Source: Pseudomonas viridiflava
GTDB taxonomy: Bacteria > Pseudomonadota > Gammaproteobacteria > Pseudomonadales > Pseudomonadaceae
Assembly (NCBI RefSeq): GCF_900589395.1
Contig: NZ_UUIS01000067.1
Location: forward strand, 62,001 to 126,000
Direction: 5' to 3'
Length of the DNA: 64,000 nt
The number at the start of each line of letters is the position of its first letter. The first letter of the stretch is position 1. A program made the translations under genes and the position numbers. Under the pieces are notes generated by a model, which saw nothing but the letters and a program-made list of their open reading frames with translations, was not told the origin of the DNA and searched no databases. Positions 15,893 through 24,203 of the stretch are shown here, piece by piece.

Positions 15893-17200
15893 ATGCTGAC
15901 CTTCCTCGGCTTTACCATGGTCATTGCCTTCATGTACCTGATCATGAGCAAGCGCATGACCGCGCTGATCGCCCTGATCCTGGTGCCGATCATTTTTGCC
16001 CTGTTCGGCGGCTTCGGTCCGCAGATCGGCCCGATGATGCTGGCCGGTATCACCAAGCTGGCGCCGACCGGCGTGATGCTGATGTTCGCCATCCTCTACT
16101 TCGCACTGATGATCGACTCGGGTCTGTTCGACCCGGCGGTGCGCAAGATCCTGAAAATGGTCAAGGGTGACCCGATGCGCATCTCGGTCGGCACCGCCGT
16201 GCTGGCGCTGGTGGTTTCGCTCGACGGTGACGGCGCTACTACCTACATGATCTGTGTGGCCGCCATGCTGCCGCTGTACAGCCGCGTCGGCATGAGCCCG
16301 CGGATCATGGCCGGCCTGATCATCCTGGCCGGCGGGATCATGAACATGACCCCCTGGGGCGGCCCGACGGCCCGTGCCGCCAGCGCCCTGCACGTGGACG
16401 CCTCGGACATTTTCGTACCGATGATCCCGGCCATGGCGGTCGGCGTGGTCTGCCTGCTGGCCATCTCGTACTACTACGGCAAGCGTGAGCGGGCCCGCCT
16501 GGGCGTGCTGCAACTGGCCGGCGACGAAATCGACCACAGTGAAATCAGTGTCTCGCAGTTCCCTGACGCCCGCCGTCCCAAACTGATCTGGTTCAACGGT
16601 GCCCTGACCTTCGCCCTGATGGTCACGCTGATCATGGGCCTGCTGCCGCTGCCGGTGCTGTTCATGGTGGCTTTCAGTATCGCGATGATCGTCAACTACC
16701 CGAACCTGCAGGACCAGAAAGACCGCGTCTCGGCGCATGCTGGCAGCGTGTTGTCGGTGGTCGGCCTGATCTTCGCCGCCGGTATCTTCACCGGCATCCT
16801 GACCGGCACCGGCATGGTCGACGCCATGTCAAAGAGCCTGCTGGGCGTGATTCCCGATGCCCTGGGCCCGTATCTGGCGGTAATCACCGCGCTGGTGAGC
16901 ATGCCGTTCACCTTCTTCATGTCCAATGACGCGTTCTACTACGGCGTGATGCCGGTCCTGGCCGAAGCCGCTTCGCACTACGGCATCACTGCCGTCGAAA
17001 TGGCCCGTGCCTCGATCGTCGGCCAGCCGGTGCACCTGCTCAGCCCGCTGGTGCCGTCGACCTACTTGCTGGTGGCCCTGGCCGGTATCGATTTCGGTGA
17101 CCACCAGCGCTTCACGCTCAAGTGGGCGATCCTGGTGTGCATGTGCATTCTGGTCGCCGCCCTGGTCATGGGTATCTTCCCGCTCGTCAGCAGCGTCTGA
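15893..17200 (+). CDS. CitMHS-family citrate transporter
   Basis: 435 residues, almost entirely hydrophobic, 11-12 predicted helices. CitMHS carriers import citrate complexed with Mg2+ or Ca2+ using protons. Family-type stretches include DSGLFDPAVRKILKMVKGDP, SLDGDGATTYMICVAAMLPLY, GGIMNMTPWGGPTARAAS and PFTFFMSNDAFYYGVMPVL. No citrate two-component genes are adjacent. The long leader (from about 15640) has an AAGAATAA motif at 15753-15760 that could bind Crc/Hfq. A hairpin-plus-T-run terminator follows the stop. Confidence 0.92.
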   Translation: MLTFLGFTMVIAFMYLIMSKRMTALIALILVPIIFALFGGFGPQIGPMMLAGITKLAPTGVMLMFAILYFALMIDSGLFDPAVRKILKMVKGDPMRISVGTAVLALVVSLDGDGATTYMICVAAMLPLYSRVGMSPRIMAGLIILAGGIMNMTPWGGPTARAASALHVDASDIFVPMIPAMAVGVVCLLAISYYYGKRERARLGVLQLAGDEIDHSEISVSQFPDARRPKLIWFNGALTFALMVTLIMGLLPLPVLFMVAFSIAMIVNYPNLQDQKDRVSAHAGSVLSVVGLIFAAGIFTGILTGTGMVDAMSKSLLGVIPDALGPYLAVITALVSMPFTFFMSNDAFYYGVMPVLAEAASHYGITAVEMARASIVGQPVHLLSPLVPSTYLLVALAGIDFGDHQRFTLKWAILVCMCILVAALVMGIFPLVSSV

Positions 17201-17220
17201 CCCTTTCGTGACACCCCCTG

Positions 17221-17254
17221 ATCGCCGTCAGCCCACGCTGGCGGCGATTTTTTT
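17221..17254 (+). terminator. rho-independent terminator after the citrate transporter gene
   Basis: ATCGCCG (17221-17227) pairs with CGGCGAT (17242-17248), followed by a run of seven T. It sits 20 bp after the stop and just before the TerC gene, so terC needs readthrough or its own promoter. Confidence 0.8.
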
Positions 17255-17275
17255 ATCGCTTGAGGAAAACACCTG

Positions 17276-18031
17276 ATGGAATGGCTACTCAACCCGCAGA
17301 TATGGGTTGCTTTCTTTACCCTGACCGCCCTGGAAATCGTTCTGGGCATCGACAACATCATCATGATCTCGATCCTGGTCAGCCGCATGCCCAAGGCCAT
17401 GCAACAACGCACCCGGCTGTTCGGCCTGGCCCTGGCAATGGTCACGCGCATCCTGTTGCTGCTGTCGATCACCTGGGTCATGCGCCTGACCACCGACCTG
17501 TTCACCGTCTTTGGCCAGGGCATTTCCGGCCGTGACCTGATCCTGTTCTTCGGTGGCCTGTTCCTGCTCTGGAAAAGCTCGCAAGAGATCTTTCATGGCA
17601 TGGAAGGCGAGGAAGAAAGCAGCGACGAGCCCAAGGGCACCGGCGGCTTTTTCCTCTACACCATCGTGCAGATCGCGATCATCGACATCGTCTTCTCGCT
17701 GGACTCGGTGATCACGGCCGTAGGTATGGTCTCGGACGTGCCGGTCATGGTCGCGGCCATCATCGTCGCGGTGCTGGTGATGATGCTTTGCTCGGGCGCG
17801 ATCAGCGATTTCATCGACAAGCACCCATCGCTGAAAATGCTCGCCCTGTCGTTCCTGATGGTGGTCGGCACCGTGCTGGTCGCCGAAGCGTTCGACGTGC
17901 ATGTGCCCAAGGGTTATGTGTACTTCGCCATGGCGTTCTCGCTGGCGGTCGAGGCGATCAACATCAAGATGCGCACCGCCATGGCCCGCAAAAAGGCCGA
18001 AGCCAAAGAGGCCGAGCTGGCCAACGCCTGA
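17276..18031 (+). CDS. TerC-family integral membrane protein
   Basis: 251 residues with about seven membrane helices. TerC family signatures are the acidic helix motifs LEIVLGIDNIIMIS and DIVFSLDSVITAVG. TerC/Alx proteins are linked to Mn2+ export or metalation of exported proteins and to tellurite resistance in plasmid homologues; no tellurite genes are nearby. The C terminus is a charged, Lys/Glu/Ala-rich tail. No yybP-ykoY-type Mn riboswitch fits in the short upstream gap. Role in this organism is inferred from family only. Confidence 0.88.
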   Translation: MEWLLNPQIWVAFFTLTALEIVLGIDNIIMISILVSRMPKAMQQRTRLFGLALAMVTRILLLLSITWVMRLTTDLFTVFGQGISGRDLILFFGGLFLLWKSSQEIFHGMEGEEESSDEPKGTGGFFLYTIVQIAIIDIVFSLDSVITAVGMVSDVPVMVAAIIVAVLVMMLCSGAISDFIDKHPSLKMLALSFLMVVGTVLVAEAFDVHVPKGYVYFAMAFSLAVEAINIKMRTAMARKKAEAKEAELANA

Positions 18032-18049
18032 CCTGAGGGCGCACGTGTA

Positions 18050-18137
18050 GAGGCGGCCGGGCGGCGATCCGCTTTGGCCGTGAAGGGGCCACCACCCGAT
18101 CATGGGGGGCGGGTTCCCGGCTGAAGCCGGTCCTGCG
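18050..18137. repeat. REP pair, CGGCTGAAGCCGGTCCT family
   Basis: A degenerate GGCCGGGCGGCGATCCGC arm at the left and CCCGGCTGAAGCCGGTCCT at the right form the inverted pair also found at 21442-21510 and 56467-56550. Non-coding. Confidence 0.65.
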
Positions 18138-18221
18138 CGGATCACCGCACGGGCCGGCAAATGTTACAGAATTATTTCAATGACCTGCCGCCTGTGCGAT
18201 GCTGGCGGCACGGCTCAAAGC

Positions 18222-18238
18222 CGACTAAAGCTTAGTCG
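18222..18238. promoter_or_regulatory. perfect palindrome upstream of the Na/Pi cotransporter gene
   Basis: CGACTAA-AGC-TTAGTCG is a perfect 7-bp inverted repeat 67 bp before the start codon at 18305. Its size and symmetry suit a dimeric regulator such as a TetR- or GntR-type protein. No regulator gene is adjacent, and I do not recognise the site. Confidence 0.45.
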
Positions 18239-18304
18239 AGCGTCCGTTATTCCTTTCGCTTCGCTCGTGACTCCAACACCGACCACCTCAGGGGGCCTTG
18301 GCTG

Positions 18305-19966
18305 ATGCTGACCCTGCTCGATCTATTGTCTGCCGTGGCCCTGCTGATCTGGGGCACCCACATTGTGCGTACTGGCATCCTGCGGGTGTACGGCACGCCC
18401 CTGCGCCGTGTCCTGGGCCAGAACATGTCACGCCGGCCGCTGGCCTTTGTCGCCGGCATCCTGGTCACTGCCGTGGTGCAGAGCAGCAATGCCACGGCCA
18501 TGCTGGTGACCTCGTTCGTGGGCCAGGGCCTGATGACTCTGCCGCCGGCGCTGGCGATCATGCTCGGAGCCGACGTTGGCACCGCCTTGATGGCGCGGGT
18601 GCTGACCTTCGACCTGTCGTGGTTGTCGCCGCTGCTGATCTTTCTGGGCGTGGTGTTCTTCCTGTCGCGCAAGCAGACCCGTGCCGGGCAACTGGGCCGG
18701 GTCGCCATCGGCCTGGGCCTGATCATCCTGGCGCTGCAACTGATCGTCAGCGCCGCCGCCCCCATCACCCAGGCCAGTGGGGTCAAGGTGCTGTTCGCCT
18801 CGCTGACCGGCGACTTCCTGCTTGATGCGCTGGTCGGTGCCCTGTTCGCCCTGATCTCCTACTCCAGCCTGGCGGCGGTGTTGCTCACCGCGACCCTGGC
18901 CGGGGCCGACATCATCAGCCTGCATGTGGCCATCGGCCTGGTGGTGGGGGCCAACATTGGCAGCGGCCTGCTGGCCTTTCTCAGCACCAGCCTGCAGAAC
19001 GTGCCGGGGCGCCAGGTGGCGCTGGGCAGCCTGCTGTTCAAGCTGCTGGGCCTGGTGCTGATCATGCCGGTGCTTGACCCGCTGGTGAACTGGCTCGACA
19101 ACCTCGGGTTTCAGTCGCAGGAACTGGTGATCGGCTTTCATGTGCTCTACAACACGGCACGCTGCCTGCTCATGCTGCCCTTCGTCAATCCCATGGCCCG
19201 GCTGTGCGCCAGCCTGCTGCAACCACCGGCCGAAACCACCGGCCCCGCCCGGGCCCGGCACCTGGACCCGACGGCGCTCGACACCCCGAGCCTGGCGCTG
19301 GCCAATGCCGTGCGCGAAACCCTGCGCATGGGCGACCTGCTCGAAAGCATGCTGGCCTCGATGCAAGGCGTATTGCGCGGCACGCAAACCACCGTGAGCC
19401 TGGAAATGCGCCGCCTCAACGAGGACGTCGAGGCCCTGTACAGCGCCATCAAGCTGTACCTGGCGCAGATGCCGCGCGAAGAGCTGGGCGAGCAAGACAA
19501 CCGGCGCTGGGCCGAGATCATCGAGCTGACCATCAACCTGGAAATGGCCAGCGGCCTGATCGAGCGCATGCTGCGCAAGATCCAGCAGCAGAAAACCGCC
19601 CAGCGGCGCTCGTTTTCCGAGGTCGGCCTGGAGGAGTTGTCGGACCTGCACACCCAGTTGCAGTCCAACCTGCGCCTGGGCCTGTCGGTCTTTCTCAGCG
19701 GCGACCCGCAGAGCGCGCGCCAGCTGCTGCGTGAAAAACGTCGCTTTCGCGCACTGGAGCGGCGCCTGGCGCATGCGCATGTCAACCGATTGCAACGCAA
19801 AGTGGTGCAGAGTCTGGAAACCAGTTCGCTGCACCTGGAAATCATGGCCGACATGAAACGCCTCAATTCGCTGTTCTGCAGCAGCGCCTATGCAGTGCTT
19901 GAAACAGTCGACACCGGGGCCCTGTCGAGCGAGAGCGAAGGCGGCGTGGTCGAGCAATCGATCTGA
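18305..19966 (+). CDS. Na+/phosphate cotransporter with PhoU-like domain
   Basis: 553 residues. The first 310 or so form the repeated Na/Pi-cotransporter fold: VQSSNATAMLVTSFVGQG, a variant of the family's QSSS signature, and the second half-motif LISYSSLAAVLLTATLA. The C-terminal 200 residues are helical and PhoU-like (ETLRMGDLLESMLASMQGVL ... EMASGLIERMLRKIQQQ). Such proteins move phosphate with Na+, often outward or for homeostasis. No clear Pho box was found upstream, so phosphate control is not supported; a 17-bp palindrome lies there instead. The ATG at 18305 follows a GGGGG stretch. Confidence 0.88.
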   Translation: MLTLLDLLSAVALLIWGTHIVRTGILRVYGTPLRRVLGQNMSRRPLAFVAGILVTAVVQSSNATAMLVTSFVGQGLMTLPPALAIMLGADVGTALMARVLTFDLSWLSPLLIFLGVVFFLSRKQTRAGQLGRVAIGLGLIILALQLIVSAAAPITQASGVKVLFASLTGDFLLDALVGALFALISYSSLAAVLLTATLAGADIISLHVAIGLVVGANIGSGLLAFLSTSLQNVPGRQVALGSLLFKLLGLVLIMPVLDPLVNWLDNLGFQSQELVIGFHVLYNTARCLLMLPFVNPMARLCASLLQPPAETTGPARARHLDPTALDTPSLALANAVRETLRMGDLLESMLASMQGVLRGTQTTVSLEMRRLNEDVEALYSAIKLYLAQMPREELGEQDNRRWAEIIELTINLEMASGLIERMLRKIQQQKTAQRRSFSEVGLEELSDLHTQLQSNLRLGLSVFLSGDPQSARQLLREKRRFRALERRLAHAHVNRLQRKVVQSLETSSLHLEIMADMKRLNSLFCSSAYAVLETVDTGALSSESEGGVVEQSI

Positions 19967-20025
19967 ACCGACCGGCGGCGGCGAAGTCTGTTGAATTCAA
20001 CCGGCCCGCAAGGAAAAGCCGCTTT

Positions 20026-21420
20026 ATGCGTTGCCTGCTGTTCATCTGCCTGCTCCTCGGCGCGCTGCCAGCATCAGCCCTGGACCGTCTGCAAGCCCAG
20101 GGCTACCTGCTGCCCAACGGCTTGCAAGTGCTGCTCAAGCCCGGCTACGACAAGGGTCATGTGGCGATCCGGCTGGTGATCGGCGTCGGTTTCGACGACT
20201 TTCCGTGCGCCTCCAAGGAGCTGCCGCACCTGCTTGAGCACTTGATGTTCAGCGGCATCGACGACAGCGGCGAAGGCGGCCTGGAAGAGCGCATGCAGGC
20301 ACTGGGTGGCGACTGGAACGCTTTCACCAGCAGCACCGACACCACCTTTGTGATCGAAGCGCCGGCGCGTAACCAGCGCAAGGTGCTCGACCTGCTGATG
20401 GAGGTGCTGACCCGCACCGAACTGACCCAGGAGCGCCTGGACACGGTCAGGCGCATCGTCGCCCGTGAAGATGGCGGCCACACTTCGCGCCTGCAGAAAC
20501 TGCTCGACCAGCGCGACCCCAGCCACAGCGCCAGCAACCAGCTGGCCACCGAAATGGGTCTCAAATGTGCGGCCCGTTCCGAAGTCGATGACATCCCGCT
20601 GCAGGCGCTGCAAGAAGCGCTGGCCACCTGGTACGCGGCCAACAACATGACCCTGATCGTGGTCGGTGACCTCGACAAGCTGCTGCCGGCCTACGTGCAG
20701 CGCGTGTACGGGCGCCTGGCCGCGACCGAGCCGGTCGAGCGCCAGCCGCTGGCCAGTGCCGGACACCCGGCCGAGAAACGCCGCACCCTGGCGCGCGGCA
20801 TGCTGGGCGAGAACGCCCGCCTGCACATGATCTTTCGCGAACCGCCACTGGCCGAACAGCACGACGAGACCTGGGAGTTGGTCAAGGCCAACCTGGAGTG
20901 GGCGTTGTACAGCGAGCTGCGTCTGAAACGCGGGCTGTCGTATGGCCCGTCGGTGGAGCGCGAAGTGTTTGGCGATACCGGGCTGATGAGCCTGATCGTC
21001 GATGTTGACCGCGGCGACCTGGACCAGGCCGAGCAGGCCATGACCGCGCTGCTGGTGCAATTGCGCCGCGACGGCCTGCAGGCCGAGAGCTTTGCACGGC
21101 TCAAGCAGGTCGCCATCGACCGCCAGGCCTGGGCCGTGCAAGGCAACAGTGCGCTGGCCGACTATTACTGGGGCGCGCTCAACGACTACGAAGACGGCCG
21201 CTTCAGCGACCCCGCCAAGCGCATCAGGGCCGTGAGCCTGGAAAGCACCAACCAGGCCCTGCGCCAGTTGCTGGAGCAGCCTGGCTACGTGCGCATTCAA
21301 CAACCACGATTCAGCTATGACAGCCTGTACTGGCTGGCGGTGGGCGTTCTGTGGCTGGTGGTCCTGCTGCTGGCGGGCGGGTGGTGGTATCGATATGGCA
21401 GAAAGCCCAAGTCGCGATAG
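20026..21420 (+). CDS. M16-family zinc metalloprotease, membrane anchored
   Basis: 464 residues. N-terminal signal sequence (MRCLLFICLLLGALPASA), then an M16 peptidase domain with the inverted zinc motif HLLEH (His68, Glu71, His72) and an M16 C-terminal domain from about residue 180. A single C-terminal helix (SLYWLAVGVLWLVVLLLAGGWWY) and basic tail suggest inner-membrane anchoring with the protease in the periplasm. Homologues degrade or process small peptides; the substrate here is unknown. It follows the Na/Pi gene by 59 bp and may share its transcript. Confidence 0.85.
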   Translation: MRCLLFICLLLGALPASALDRLQAQGYLLPNGLQVLLKPGYDKGHVAIRLVIGVGFDDFPCASKELPHLLEHLMFSGIDDSGEGGLEERMQALGGDWNAFTSSTDTTFVIEAPARNQRKVLDLLMEVLTRTELTQERLDTVRRIVAREDGGHTSRLQKLLDQRDPSHSASNQLATEMGLKCAARSEVDDIPLQALQEALATWYAANNMTLIVVGDLDKLLPAYVQRVYGRLAATEPVERQPLASAGHPAEKRRTLARGMLGENARLHMIFREPPLAEQHDETWELVKANLEWALYSELRLKRGLSYGPSVEREVFGDTGLMSLIVDVDRGDLDQAEQAMTALLVQLRRDGLQAESFARLKQVAIDRQAWAVQGNSALADYYWGALNDYEDGRFSDPAKRIRAVSLESTNQALRQLLEQPGYVRIQQPRFSYDSLYWLAVGVLWLVVLLLAGGWWYRYGRKPKSR

Positions 21421-21441
21421 GCTATAGCCAGGTGCCATGCT

Positions 21442-21510
21442 GTAGGAGCGGTTTTAGCCGCGATCCGCTTCAGTCGCGAAGGCACCATTCCCGGCTGAAG
21501 CCGGTCCTAC
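21442..21510. repeat. REP inverted pair
   Basis: GTAGGAGCGGTTTTAGCCGC at the left and CCCGGCTGAAGCCGGTCCTAC at the right are inverted arms of a REPIN in the gap between two plus-strand genes. Confidence 0.8.
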
Positions 21511-21561
21511 AGATAACTGCCGCGCCACGATTCCATGCCGCCCCTAATGAAGTGAAACCAA

Positions 21562-22755
21562 ATGCCCAACTGGAATTCCATGCTCAACCGTGTGCTGGGC
21601 CTGATGCAGCGTTATCCGGGGATCATCGCGCTGGGCGGCTTCATTTCCGGGGTCGGCAGCTTCATCCTGGTCGATCGCCAGGCCGGGCTGGCCAACTGGA
21701 TCGCCGTGGTCATGCTGCTCAGCTGGGTCTGGCTGATGGTCGAAAACAGCGTGGTCAGCCTGTTTCGCAAGACCTTCGGCAAAGAAGTACCGCAGGGTCT
21801 GCTGCGCTACGGCACGCAGATGATCCACCAGGAAAGCCTGTTCTTCGTCTTGCCGTTCTTTTTCGTCACCACCACCTGGAACAGCGGCCAGGCCGCGTTC
21901 ACCGCGCTGCTGGGCGCCGCCGGGCTGATCTCGATCATCGACCCGTTGTATTACCGCTGGCTGGCGCCACGGCGCTGGCTGTTCATGGCGCTGCACACCC
22001 TGACCCTGTTCGCCGCCCTGCTGACCGCGCTGCCGATCATCCTGCACCTGACCACCACCCAGAGCTACAAGCTGGCGCTGGGCATCGCCATGCTGCTGTC
22101 GTTTCCCAGCCTGGCCTCAAGCTTTCCGATCAACACCTGGCGCCGTGGCGTGGCGCTGGTGCTGATCACCCTGGCCGCCGGCAGCGCCGGCTGGATGCTG
22201 CGTTCCTGGGTGCCGCCGGCCACCTTGTGGCTGACCGAGGTGGCGGTCAGCACCACGTTCGACAACAAGACCCGCACCCCTGGCGACACCATTCGCCAGA
22301 TCAGTGCCAGCCAGTTGCGCCGCGAAGGGCTTTACGCCTACACCTCGATCAACGCGCCACGCGGGCTTGAGGAGCGCATCTACCATGTCTGGCGGCGTGA
22401 CGGCGAAGAGGTCGACCGCATTGCCCTGGACATTCATGGCGGGCGCAAGGAGGGCTACCGGGCCTGGACGCACAAGCGCAATTTCCCGCCCGAGGTGGCC
22501 GGCCGCTGGCAGGTACGGGTGCTGACCGAAGACGGGCAGATGATCGGCGTGCTGCGCTTTGAAGTCACCGACAGCGACCAGCCGGCGGTGACCCGGCCGG
22601 ACGGGCGCATCATCAAGCTCAAGCCGGGTGGCGACGGGTCTGCAGGCGAGGCACCGACCGAGCCTGGGTCCGAGCCCGAACCGCAGGAGAAACCGCAGCA
22701 GGCTGATCCTGCACCAGCACCTGAATCGCAATCGGCGCCCGCTCAGGCGCCCTGA
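21562..22755 (+). CDS. DUF5924/DUF2914-type membrane protein
   Basis: 397 residues. About seven N-terminal helices (residues 20-220) are followed by a soluble region (about 225-345) resembling DUF2914 (EERIYHVWRRDGEEVDRIALDIHGGRKEGYRAWTHKRNFPPEVAGRWQVRVLTEDGQMIG). The last 50 residues are a Pro/Glu/Ala low-complexity tail. Function is unknown. Family naming is from memory and not searched. Confidence 0.7.
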   Translation: MPNWNSMLNRVLGLMQRYPGIIALGGFISGVGSFILVDRQAGLANWIAVVMLLSWVWLMVENSVVSLFRKTFGKEVPQGLLRYGTQMIHQESLFFVLPFFFVTTTWNSGQAAFTALLGAAGLISIIDPLYYRWLAPRRWLFMALHTLTLFAALLTALPIILHLTTTQSYKLALGIAMLLSFPSLASSFPINTWRRGVALVLITLAAGSAGWMLRSWVPPATLWLTEVAVSTTFDNKTRTPGDTIRQISASQLRREGLYAYTSINAPRGLEERIYHVWRRDGEEVDRIALDIHGGRKEGYRAWTHKRNFPPEVAGRWQVRVLTEDGQMIGVLRFEVTDSDQPAVTRPDGRIIKLKPGGDGSAGEAPTEPGSEPEPQEKPQQADPAPAPESQSAPAQAP

Positions 22756-22761
22756 GGGTCC

Positions 22762-24003
22762 TCAACCGGCCGTGGCGCCGAAGAACCAGTAGCAGACGAA
22801 GATGGCCGCCACCACACCGGCAAACTCGGCCAGCAGGGCACAGCCCACGGCATGGCGCGCCCGCTGGATGCCCACGGCGCCGAAATACACCGCCAGCACA
22901 TAGAAGGTGGTTTCAGTGCTGCCCTGGATGGTCGCCGCCACCAGCGCGGCAAAGCTGTCGACCCCCTGGACCTGCATGGTTTCGATCAGCAGCGCGCGCG
23001 CCGCACTGCCGGAGAACGGCTTGACCAGCGCGGTGGGCAGCGCCTCGACGAAGCGGGTGTCCCAGCCCAGCCACTCGACCACATGCCGAATGCCTTCCAG
23101 GCCGAAATCCAGCGCGCCCGATGCACGTAACACACCGACCGCACAAAGCATGGCGACCAGGTAGGGCAGCAGGTTTTTGGCCACGTCGAAGCCCTCCTTG
23201 GCGCCCTCGACGAACGACTCGTAGACCTTGACCTTGCGCAACGCGCCGACCAGCAGGAACAGCATGATCAGGCCGAACAGCGTGAGGTTGCCCAGGATCG
23301 ACGACAGGCCGGCCAGAGCCGTGGCCGACAGGGTGCCCAGAAACGCCATGAAGCCGCCCAGCAGCAGTGCGCCGGGCACCAGGTAGGCGAGCACTACCGG
23401 GTCCCACAGGCGCAGGCGCTGCATGATGGCCACCGACAGCAGGCCCACCAGGGTCGAGGCGCTGGTGGCCAGCAGGATGGGCAGGAACACCAGGGTCGGA
23501 TCGGCAGCGCCTTGCTGGGCGCGGTACATGAAGATGGTGACCGGCAGCAGGGTCAGCGAGGAGGCATTGAGCACCAGAAACAGAATCTGCGCGTTGCTGG
23601 CGATGGTCTTGCTCGGGTTGAGTTCCTGCAGGGCCTTCATGGCCTTGAGGCCGATGGGGGTGGCGGCGTTGTCCAGGCCCAGGCCGTTGGCGGCGAAGTT
23701 GAGGGTGATCAGCCCCAGCGCCGGGTGCCCGGCCGGCACCTCGGGCATCAGGCGGCGAAACAGCGGGCTGAGGACCTTGCCCAGCCAGTCGACAATCCCG
23801 GCCTGCTCGGCGATGCGCAAGAAGCCCAGCCACAGGGTCAGGGTGCCGAACAGCAGGACCATGACCTCGACCGACAGCTTGGCCATGCCGAAGATGCTCT
23901 CGACCATCGCGGCAAACACGCCCGCATTGCCGCCGACCAGCCACTGCACCATCGCGGCGACCATCGCCACGACGAAAAAACCAAGCCACAGGCCATTGAG
24001 CAT
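22762..24003 (-). CDS. nucleoside-recognition (SpmA/SpmB-like) membrane protein
   Basis: 413 residues from the ATG at 24003. Two 'gate' (nucleoside recognition) domains are fused, equivalent to Bacillus spore maturation proteins SpmA and SpmB. The conserved motif NFAANGLGLDNAATPIGLKAM is near residue 110 and GSTETTFYVLAVYFGAVG near residue 370. About ten helices. Since Pseudomonas does not sporulate, it probably transports a small molecule; the substrate is unknown. Converges on the DUF5924 gene with 6 bp between stops and lies downstream of gltP, an order I recall for P. aeruginosa PA5478-PA5479. Confidence 0.85.
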   Translation of the reverse strand: MLNGLWLGFFVVAMVAAMVQWLVGGNAGVFAAMVESIFGMAKLSVEVMVLLFGTLTLWLGFLRIAEQAGIVDWLGKVLSPLFRRLMPEVPAGHPALGLITLNFAANGLGLDNAATPIGLKAMKALQELNPSKTIASNAQILFLVLNASSLTLLPVTIFMYRAQQGAADPTLVFLPILLATSASTLVGLLSVAIMQRLRLWDPVVLAYLVPGALLLGGFMAFLGTLSATALAGLSSILGNLTLFGLIMLFLLVGALRKVKVYESFVEGAKEGFDVAKNLLPYLVAMLCAVGVLRASGALDFGLEGIRHVVEWLGWDTRFVEALPTALVKPFSGSAARALLIETMQVQGVDSFAALVAATIQGSTETTFYVLAVYFGAVGIQRARHAVGCALLAEFAGVVAAIFVCYWFFGATAG

Positions 24004-24092
24004 CACACACCCCCGCAAAGTAGGCGGCGATGATAACGGTCAGGGCGCAGGGAGGGAAATGACAGGACGGCTGTGCCGGTCCTGCGGACCTT

Positions 24093-24180
24093 TCGCGACC
24101 GTTGGTCGCTCCTGCGGATGTGCCAGGCCCTGAATGGGGATCGACACAGAAACCGTAGGAGCGACCATCGGTCGCGAAGG
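24093..24180. repeat. inverted repeat pair, GGTCGCTCCTGCGG / GTAGGAGCGACC
   Basis: TTCGCGACCGTTGGTCGCTC (24092-24111) faces GTAGGAGCGACCATCGGTCG (24155-24174). Related single units occur near 1113, 59698 and 62271. Non-coding spacer between two minus-strand genes. Confidence 0.7.
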
Positions 24181-24203
24181 CCGATTGCCAGACGCAGAAG
24201 CGA

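Noticed and set aside
17201..17275. yybP-ykoY Mn riboswitch before the TerC gene
   Set aside because: The gap is only 75 bp and is filled by a transcription terminator.
18160..18304. Possible Pho box before the Na/Pi gene
   Set aside because: The TTACAGAATTATTTCA stretch does not give two CTGTCAT-like repeats at the right spacing.
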